Part shown: positions 1 to 9,000 of the stretch, in pieces
Layout: every line of letters starts with the position of its first letter
Numbering within the stretch: the stretch's first letter is position 1
Position numbers and translations under genes: made by a program
Assembly: GCA_001579985.1 (NCBI GenBank)
Contig: LRSR01006748.1
Location: 1-22,418, forward strand
Length of the DNA stretch: 22,418 nucleotides
Origin: Hypsibius dujardini
Taxonomy: Eukaryota; Tardigrada; Eutardigrada; Parachela; Hypsibiidae
Direction: 5' to 3'
The notes under the pieces: generated by a model
Told to the model about the DNA's origin: nothing
Seen by the model: the letters and a program-made list of their open reading frames with translations, nothing else
Database searches by the model: none

Positions 1-34
1 CAGAAAGACAGTCCCAGCCGGCAGACAAAATGAT
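1..34 (-). CDS. Possible partial exon 12 of the guanylyl cyclase-like gene
   Basis: The minus strand has a strong acceptor (pyrimidine-rich, ending gtgcttcag) at 37-35. Downstream sequence is open in more than one frame up to the window edge. The donor of exon 11 could be at 337 (phase 0) or 341 (phase 2), so the frame here is not fixed. No domain can be recognised in 11 codons. Confidence 0.2.
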   Translation of the reverse strand, partial: MILSAGWDCLS

Positions 35-3000
35 CTGAAGCACGAAATGACAAGCAAAATAATTTGCGTGCATTATTCAGATCAACTTCACAAGCTGTCA
101 GATAACTTTGTCCGCCTGTTTCCCTAACCTACATGAACACGCAACGTCTAGTACCGAGTGAAGGGACACAATCTATCGTAAAGTAATGCAACTGAACGCC
201 TCACCAAAGGAAAATACCACTGCTTTTAACAATGTTACAATGGATGTGATTAAATGAGAAATGAGGTGATGAGTAGAGTCTTCATGCACGATTCCGGTAA
301 GACCAACAAGCTTGCCAACTTCGTCAGTTATCCGACAGACCGGCGGTAGCGGAGAGTTTCAGGGTTCAACCGCCAATAGAGTATGTCTTCGGCACTAACC
401 GCACGATGATAGAGCCTGCATAGTAGTAAGACCTTAATTCAACTACCGTCTAGCGCAAAAGCATACGCAACTGTGATTGGAATTAGAAGAGATTTCGAAA
501 CCTGATATAAATTCCGAAACCGAAAAGGGCCGCGGCAGCTATGGACACGGTGGCAGCGGCGATGGTGCTCGATGTTAATGGGGCTCCCTGACATCGTTCT
601 CCATGCATTCCGCAAAATGGACGATCCGAAGGCAGCGGTCGCCCGGGCCATAGTTGCTGGCTCGTAAGATTGCCCAGAGGGTTGCGTGTCTTTAAGGTAA
701 ATGGCGCCAAATTCTGTTGGAATATTAAAAGGTTCGTTGATATTACATGGTAAAACTGACTCGAGACGATTTTCAAAGGCGGAACCCAGAATATCTCCGC
801 TTTATACTTTTTTATTAGTGCTATAATTTGATTATTTTCAACAATAATTATTAATTTTAAAAACATTAATAAAACATTAATTTTATCGGTTAGGGTATTT
901 GAAAACGTTTATTCGGTAGAATTTCAAAACTGGGAAAACATTGGATGATTCCATTTTCCTTGATTTTGAACGAAAAAAATGTGATTCAACAAGCTTAAAA
1001 AAATCAATTTCAATTCGTTTGCACTAGCAGAATCTTTTTTTGGATGCCAGGGGCGGAGCTATGCGTCATTTTTGAAATGTGACTCGTACCCTAATACACA
1101 TCTGGTGTATGAAAAGATTTTTTTCCATACACATAAAAGACGAATTGTCACCTTAAATTTGTACGTACAGGGGTCACCACGAACATTGAATAGTTTTCAA
1201 ACGGTTGCCACGCAAACTGAGCGCAACTGACGCTGACCTCACAAATGACAAAAACGCCACACCTGAATCCTGAATTAAGTTTATAATAAAAACAAATTTT
1301 TAATCTCACGCAGGAAGCCTTCCTGGGGTCGCTGATTAAAATGGCCGATTTTGCTTTTTAACACGGGCTCAGTGGGTTGATTGCTTCAGAGCTTGATTGT
1401 GTTAGTGATTTCTTTGAAATTCTGCCTTCCCATCAAATGGTTCTAGAGGCAGTGTAGCAAACAAAGTAACCCTAAAAGGATAACTCATAAAATGGCTGCT
1501 CTCTATGAAACTCAAAATGTTCTAGGGGCGGAACTAAAACGATGTTAATGTGTAGAAAGTACTTGTTTTCGCACTTTTGCGCGAATTCTTTTTTCTCAAA
1601 AATTTCCTGCTGCATCTCAAGAACCAATAGAACGTGGTTTTTATAGAGAAACTATGTCATGATAACTTACAATGAGCGGTTTTTCGTTTAAGCTCCAAAC
1701 ACGATTGGCGGAACTGAAGTTCGTAGTATACTTTTCGGCTTAAGTTGGCGGGTACAAAAGTACCACTTTCAAGACAAAATTCCTCAAAAGCTCAATTATT
1801 GTCAAATTCGTTTCAAATCAAGTTTTAGCTAATCTTAACTTAATGCCCTCCTTGCCACTGAAGTTAATTTTTATTTTCCCACACTCATGGATGTTGGAGG
1901 GAGTGACAAATATTATTCAATATTCGTGGTGACCCCTGTAGAAACAGCGGTTTATATCATTCATTTTATGTGCGGCCACCAAAAAACCTACGCCGTACAT
2001 ATGATGTACGATCGCATTTAATTTAATCCGTGTGTACAGTTTTCAGCCCTTGTAAACATTACGCAGGAAAAATATCTTGTCTGACAAAAATCCTTAGAGA
2101 AATCTTATGTAATTCGTAAGGCGTATTTTATACATACTTGTAAGACCAACGAAATTTTTAAGACCACGCGAATAAACTCAGGTCTTTTTACGTTTGTAGG
2201 GTTGGATGGGCGGAAAGGTTCTAGTCAATGCTTTCATCTATGTATGGACTTTTATCATACGATTTATGCAGCTATTACTTGTGTTTGTTTGAACAGAATT
2301 CTGGAAATTGTTTTCAAAAACTTCGTTCAGATAGGCTCAGCATCGAATCGCGCTGACATAACTACAGACGCTGGACAGACCAAGGTATAATAGAGCCTCA
2401 ATATTGTTCCAGTCTTTCCACAGCCGTGAAACGTGAAAGCACAAGTTTTGCAATTTCTCGCGAAAATGCTAAAACTGTTTCAGAACTATTTTTGAACACA
2501 TATTTCGCCGTGTTTTAAAATACTTAGAAATCCCACCACTGCGTCCCACAAGATGCCAAACCCTGGGCACCCTGCACAGACTTTTATTCTGTCAATTATT
2601 TCTAAAAACTTACAGTCTGCTCGCGTTTCGAATAAGAGTGAATTAGGCGTATAAATTTTGAACGCTCACACATATCGCTTCACACAAATTTAGAAAAAAA
2701 AAGAGTGGTCCCACGTCCTAAGAACGACCTCACAAATTCTGTCAGGAATGGTCTATAATTTGTGCGAAAATTTGACTTTTCGTATGACCTATCGTACTTT
2801 TTTTTTCATGTGTACTAGGGGTAAGTCTCCGGTCAGGCTCTATAATGACTTGCAACTCCGTCCCTCCGCCTGACGTCTAAAAAATATTCTGCTGATGGCA
2901 ATCGACTCCAAATTAAATTTTAAAATGGGCCTTATTGAAATCTTTTGATTTCGCTCATTTCCCAAATTGAAGTTATTACAATCGAAATTAGGGATAATGG

Positions 3001-6000
3001 AACCTTCTAATGTTTTCCCAATTTCGAAATAATCATAATTTTAACTCTATTAATAAAATTTAAAACAGAAACATTATTCCGGGCCCTCTAAATATCGTCT
3101 CAAGTGAGTACTGACATAAAAAAATTATAATACCTGTATTGTACAATATTATGAAAAAAATTTGTTGATTATTACTATTTTATATGTATGGTAAAAATAA
3201 ATAAATTAATCAACTAATTTGTGTTTATTTAATTTGGAATTGGAGAGCTCAAAATTCTGACTTTATTATTTAATAACTGTTTTCTATTTAATTTTGGTGG
3301 AACCTAGTAGTTAATTAATGTCTTTTCAGAAATTAAAATAATAAATAAAAAAGTGATTTCCAAAGGTTTTTAAATGGTTTAGTTTAGCGCCGTGTTTTAG
3401 AGTTTATTTAATTCGATAGACCGTGAGATACAAAAAGATATATTTTCACCGTAAAAGTCGCGGATGCCGTGTCGAACCGTTGAAGGACGAGATTAGCTGC
3501 CCGCGTACCGTCCGGTCCAAATGTAAAGTTTTCGTACCGCAGCGCAATGGTTCGATTCTTCAATTTGTTGAGGAAATGGGCCGGGTTGACACGGTAATCA
3601 CCCGAGAACTGTGTCTCATTCAGGAGTGTTGCGAGCAGCTCGACGGATTCGTAGCAGCGTAGGACAAACTCATTGAACTATAAGTTGAAGTTGTGCGTAC
3701 AGCTGCTTGCAGGTTACTTGCAAACGTTTGATTTGGTGTGGTTTGTCAAACAAGACTACACGTTGTTTGACTGGTGAAAATTTCAAACGGCTTATCGATC
3801 AGTCAACTCAATGTATGCATCACGAATTTCGTTGCTCAGAAATCTTGATTTGTTGTCGTTTTCTTCGACTGATTGAGTCTGTCACGCGTTTTCAGTTTCC
3901 ACTGTGCCCAATTTCAGTCTTAATTTTCAAATATATTTCCCAAATGAGTACAGTCTCTTCTTTATGTTTGGTGACGAGATTTTGACCGGTTTTTGCTTTA
4001 AGAAATTAAAACTTTATAACATGTGTAGACTTGCGGCTCACGATACGTCAAATCAAAAGTTTGCAAGTAACCTGCAAGTAGCTGTACACCGAAATAGACA
4101 AATTTTAGTCACTATAGTATAGGAAGACTAGGGATGGCAAAACTAAAAATACTTAACTAAGACTTTTTGTTACTAATTGATCGGCTTCCCTTTTTTTGAT
4201 TGACTAAAAAATGAATTAAAAGTTTTATTTGCTAAAAATGTAATTGAGAAAATTAAAAAACAATTATTCAACTAATTTCGACTATAACTAGACTAAAAGT
4301 TTCAGTTATTTAACAAAACTGAACTGAGAATTCTTAGAAACAATTTTTTAGTCGATTAAAGTTTGTTTTTGCCATCCCTAACTTGGGAAGTTATTCAAGT
4401 GCCAAACTCAGAATCACTTAAACTTGTTCTTTTTTATTAGGACCTACTAAAGTGATGAATATAAAATTATTTCACCGCCACATGGCTTGAGATTAAGCAG
4501 TCAATCGATTGCACCCAGCGGTAAAGGCAATGGGACTATTTCAAACTTTGAAATTTCACCAAAAATAAATTCGCCTGTCTGTGGCAGTGAAATAATTTTT
4601 TTATATTCATCACCTAAATAGGTTTTAATAAAAAAAAATGTCGAAGTGGTTCTGAAATCAGCGCTTGAATAACTCCCCAAGTAAGGGGGACATTAAGAAG
4701 TTTAGAGAGTGACCTTAATATATTCCGGATCGTATTGGCTTCTTTTATTGATGTACGTATCGTTGCCCCGACGAACGATGCGTTGCATCAGGCTGTCCAG
4801 CTGGGTCCAGTTAAAGGCTTCCGTTCGTATGATCAGCATACTTTCGAAGGCGGTTTTGACCTTCTGTAAGTGAATGGGAAAATGAATACCGGTAGTAACA
4901 AGCAAACAATATAAGAGGCTACGAAACAAAAACGGGTTGTTAGGTCGCCAAATCGCAAATTGAGTTCTCGGAGTTTTGCTACTGTACATTAATGGTACTA
5001 TATTGTGTAAAAGGAATGTCGATGATTTGATTGAAACTCAGGCAGTAAGAGTGACGGAACCATCAGTAAAGTGAAAAGCAGAATTCAGAGAAAACGTCTT
5101 CAAAGTTTTGCATCTAGTTTCCATCTTTCCAACAACGTTCCCAAGCGTTCCCAAGCGTTTCCAACGTTCAAAATAAGTCTCTAGTACTGAACTAGATTAA
5201 TGAGAAAAATAAGAAAAATAAGGCAAGGGAAACAGTATTCGGTCGCCCCAAACAGAATTTAATTTTTTTAGATTTTTTTTCGAATCAAGTAGAGAAATGA
5301 ATTTGCTATATCAGTGCGTCAAAAATTAATTTTCGGATTTTTTTACTCTGGCTACTTCAACTGCGTTTTTCTCGAAACCTTATTCAATGGGGAAACGACC
5401 CGTTTTGTTTAGCAGCCTCTCATATAATTAAGTTATACTGTACAAACGGGGAAATCAAGTCGTTCTCGTCTAGTTCGTTCTGTTTATAAGAGATGGCCAA
5501 AATAAACAAATTAATATATCAAATAAAGTAAAAAAAGTTTTATTTAAAAAATATTTTAGTCTTTCGTAATATCTGAAACAAACTAAACTACAATTTTAAT
5601 TGGAATAAAACTAAATTTGCCATTAACTGAATTTAAACCGAATTAGAAGGTGCACCTACTAACCAGGGACGATTTTCAACCTCCACACTAAGATTCTATT
5701 CGCTATAAATGCTTTTAATAGAACTATATTTATGATGATTTTCGATAAAATATATTCTCAGTGTGATTTAAAAAAAATTTGCGTAATTTTAAAGTTGGGC
5801 AAACACGGGAAATTTTTTTCACTATCTTTGATTTTCCCTGTAAAAATGCTAGTTTTCAGAAATAATTTATCAAACATATTTCAATGCTATCCAAACCAAA
5901 ATTGAATTACAAATTGATTGGCATTGGCCGAAGTTTTGTTTGATATAATGGGGCGGGGCTATAATCAGTTCCTGTAGGTGCACACAATAATTCACAGGCT

Positions 6001-9000
6001 CTTCCAATATTGAGTAATAGCTCCGCCCCTGACTTAAAAAAACCCCTTAAACTGATGCCAACTAATTTCAAATTCAATTTTGGTTGGGATAACGTTAAAA
6101 TTTGTTTGATCAAATCACTTTCGAAAAAAAATTTACGGTGAAAAAATCAAAAGAAGTATAAACTGCCATTGTTTTCCCAACTTCAAAATTACGCCACAAA
6201 AAATTTCTTGGAACCACACCGAGAATGTGTAGATGGAAAATCATCATGAAGACAGTACTATTGAAAAAACATATAGCGAATAGATTCTAGGAGTGGACTT
6301 TGAAGATCATCCCTGGTAAGCGAAATAGTAAGAATCCTTTGTGGATTAATTAGATTAAAAAATTACTAGATTGAAAAACTTTCTTGAGAAATTTTTGTTG
6401 CCGCCATCGCTACTGTTTAGAGTAAGATACCAAGTAGGAAGTACCAAGTAGCAAGTACCAAGTCAAGATCGTCACCGTCGTTCCATTCAGCTGGTTTCTC
6501 TTTGGGCACTTGAAAGATGTAGACATAAATAAATACCTACAATATTCCATAGTGATGATTTTTAGTATTCTGCCAGCATCAACAAACAGACCGACTATCA
6601 TTCATAGAATATAACGCATAAATCTAACTGCAGTCATACGTATTCGTTTCGGTCCGTCATTCTAAGATCAAACGCCGTTGCCTGTAATTAGAATGATGAC
6701 CACAATTAAGACGTTACGTTTTCTTCTGTACTACAGTGCGCTTTTACCATCATTTCTCGCAGTGGTTCATGCAAGGTATCACAAAGAATGACTGCAACAA
6801 AACATCCACGGAACGGTTATAATAATAATAATAACAACTCGCATTCGGAGGACATCGAAAGTGGGCCATTTGCACAGTACGAGGAATCCGGCCTGTTCCT
6901 CTTCACCTATTTTCCTGGCCAATTCTTTTGCCACTCTTGCCAATGCCGATCACTGATGAATTCACCAAAAAGTCGCAGAGTCTTTTAGGAACAGTGCCCG
7001 CTTCAAAATGTAATTTGCAATCGATTGACATGAGCGGAAAGTGTTTTAAAGTAAGGGGGCGGAGTCCCAAATCATTTCTGAAATTACACTCGCAGATTCC
7101 CATTCCATGTCATAATGGTCACCGTGGCTCTGCCCCTTCCTCAATTTATGTCCATTGATTGAAAATTAAATTTCTGATTGAAAAGTGTCAAGAACACATA
7201 ATTTTGGATCTTTTGATGAGGGGGGCAGTAATAGGAATCGTCAGGGCCATTATTACACGAGTTGTTTAGGATTGTCATTAAAAATTATTATAATTATTAT
7301 AACTATTAATTAATTAATTAATAAAGTCATTATAAGCCCATTATAAAACGGGTTGTTTAGGAATAAATCGGACCCTTCTCCTCGTACTTCGCGAATGATT
7401 TGCCGCTTTCCACAGAGCTCGATAATAAATCTGCGGTTTCATGTCCTTCGTCGAGTCCATCTGAATGATCATCGAATCGATATCATGCGCTCGACTTTCC
7501 AGCGCCGCCAGCAACCCGACGGTTTGCCCCGCAATCCGGCCTGCGTAATCTAGTATGGCGCCAAGGTTGAGATCGTGAATCAGGGCAATGGACCGCCATT
7601 CGAATCGGTCCATCAAAGCAAGGAGGGCGATGCCGTTGTCGAAATTGGAGCCGGGGAAGAAGGTCGTCATGGTGGGGTACCGGCCCCCGCGAGCGGGAGG
7701 TCTGGCCCCACTGTAAAAGCCGGCAATTTACAATCAAAAGGAGTATGCCACCCGAATGATGTTATCTAATAAAACCACCCCGTGAGTACACACATACGTA
7801 CCATGAAAAGGTCAAGACGTTGTCTTCTAAAAAGGGCAAAAATGAACCTTTCGTTTAAAGGTTTATTATGTTCTCTAGGTGGCTCAATGTCCTCTACAAT
7901 TCCTGTTGTCTTAGGAGTGACTTAATACAGAATTACATGTAATTATTAGGAATCAATTGATTCTATTACATGTTAATTTAACTAATCAGTAAGGTAAAAT
8001 ATAGAATTAGTTGCCTTTAATTGACCAACAAACATGCTGATTTTTCGTCCTTGGTAGGGAGGGCATCAAATGTCAAATTTAAATTAAATCAAATCAAATC
8101 AAATCAAAACAAATTGAGCCCGTTTTTTTATTTGAAACTCATTTGATTTGATTTTGAGTTGAATTTAACCATTTTTGCTGGCCAAAACTCCGTAAATTCA
8201 TACCGTCTCATCAGTTTGAGAGGACTTGTGGTCATAAATTGATAAATTGATCAAACCCTGGGTCACACTTCGTAAACCGGATATGGAACCACCTAATTTT
8301 AAAAACGGAAGCTTGTTTAACAGTGGACTTTTTTAAGAGTAGCTTGGACTGTATTGGAGCCAACTGTTCTGCGTGAAGGAGTACTTGCCTCAACGCTACG
8401 TAACTACACACACGTGACCAGATTACTGGGTGGCAGAGTTCGAGCCATTCTTAAGCTGGGCGCAAGCAAAAGTGCGTGGCCCGAGTTTGAGCCAAACACA
8501 TAGTATTGTGGCCATGTATGTACAAAGACAAGTAAGAGTATATGCTTGTCTCTTTTTACCTGAAACCTTCAGGACGTGCTAGTACTGACGTCCGTTTTTC
8601 TCTTTTACCCCTTTGCCTTACTCTCCTCTAATCACTGCTCACTCTTTTCCGTTCTTTTATTTGTCTGCTTTTTGGGTTTTTTTTATTGAGACAGTGTCGC
8701 TGCCTCCAGCGGAGAGTCATCTCCGGTGCAATGCGACGTTAAGAAATTAAACTAACCAACCAAAGTAGAAATTCATCGTCGGACTTCGAATCAAAGCTGC
8801 CGTTACGACGAAACTAACAAGGAAATTGCCACCTAGATCTGGTTCAAATTGCGTGAGACCTCTTTTTCTAAAATCAATAAAACATTAAACTTTGAAACGG
8901 ACACTGTTACTGCTAACTGGAAAAAATGTATGGTGAACGATAGTTGAAAAGTACTTCCTTGGTCATCTGAGCGACAGTGAGAATTGAGAAATATCTTTGA

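Larger units (their letters stand above)
714..3449 (-). other. Intron 9 of guanylyl cyclase-like gene (2.7 kb), repeat-filled
   Basis: No coding exon needed or seen. It holds a foldback element with arms at about 916-1110 and 2815-3036. A TA-flanked terminal-inverted-repeat element sits between the arms at 1168-1938. About 3080-3410 is AT-rich without recognisable features. Confidence 0.5.
6792..7387 (-). other. Intron 4 of guanylyl cyclase-like gene
   Basis: Contains a candidate ghost or alternative exon (6839-6906), an (AAT)n run at 6817-6834, a small foldback copy (7014-7161), an AT-rich TTATTATAATT/TTAATTAA tract (7277-7325), and a 15-bp direct repeat (ACGAGTTGTTTAGGA at 7258, ACGGGTTGTTTAGGA at 7348). 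Confidence 0.5.

Noticed and set aside
3423-3662. Plus-strand 79-codon frame
   Set aside because: Antisense of exon 9, which has the ANF-receptor pattern on minus.
3707-4122. Plus-strand frames of 92 and 72 codons
   Set aside because: They lie inside the inverted-repeat element in intron 8. No protein family recognised.
6790-6954. Reading straight through from the ghost exon (ALARVAKELARKIG upstream) as the main path of the receptor
   Set aside because: Joining exon 4 to 6791-6748 gives strong splice sites and a better family match (IILCDTLHEPLREMM), so the upstream stretch is at most an alternative.
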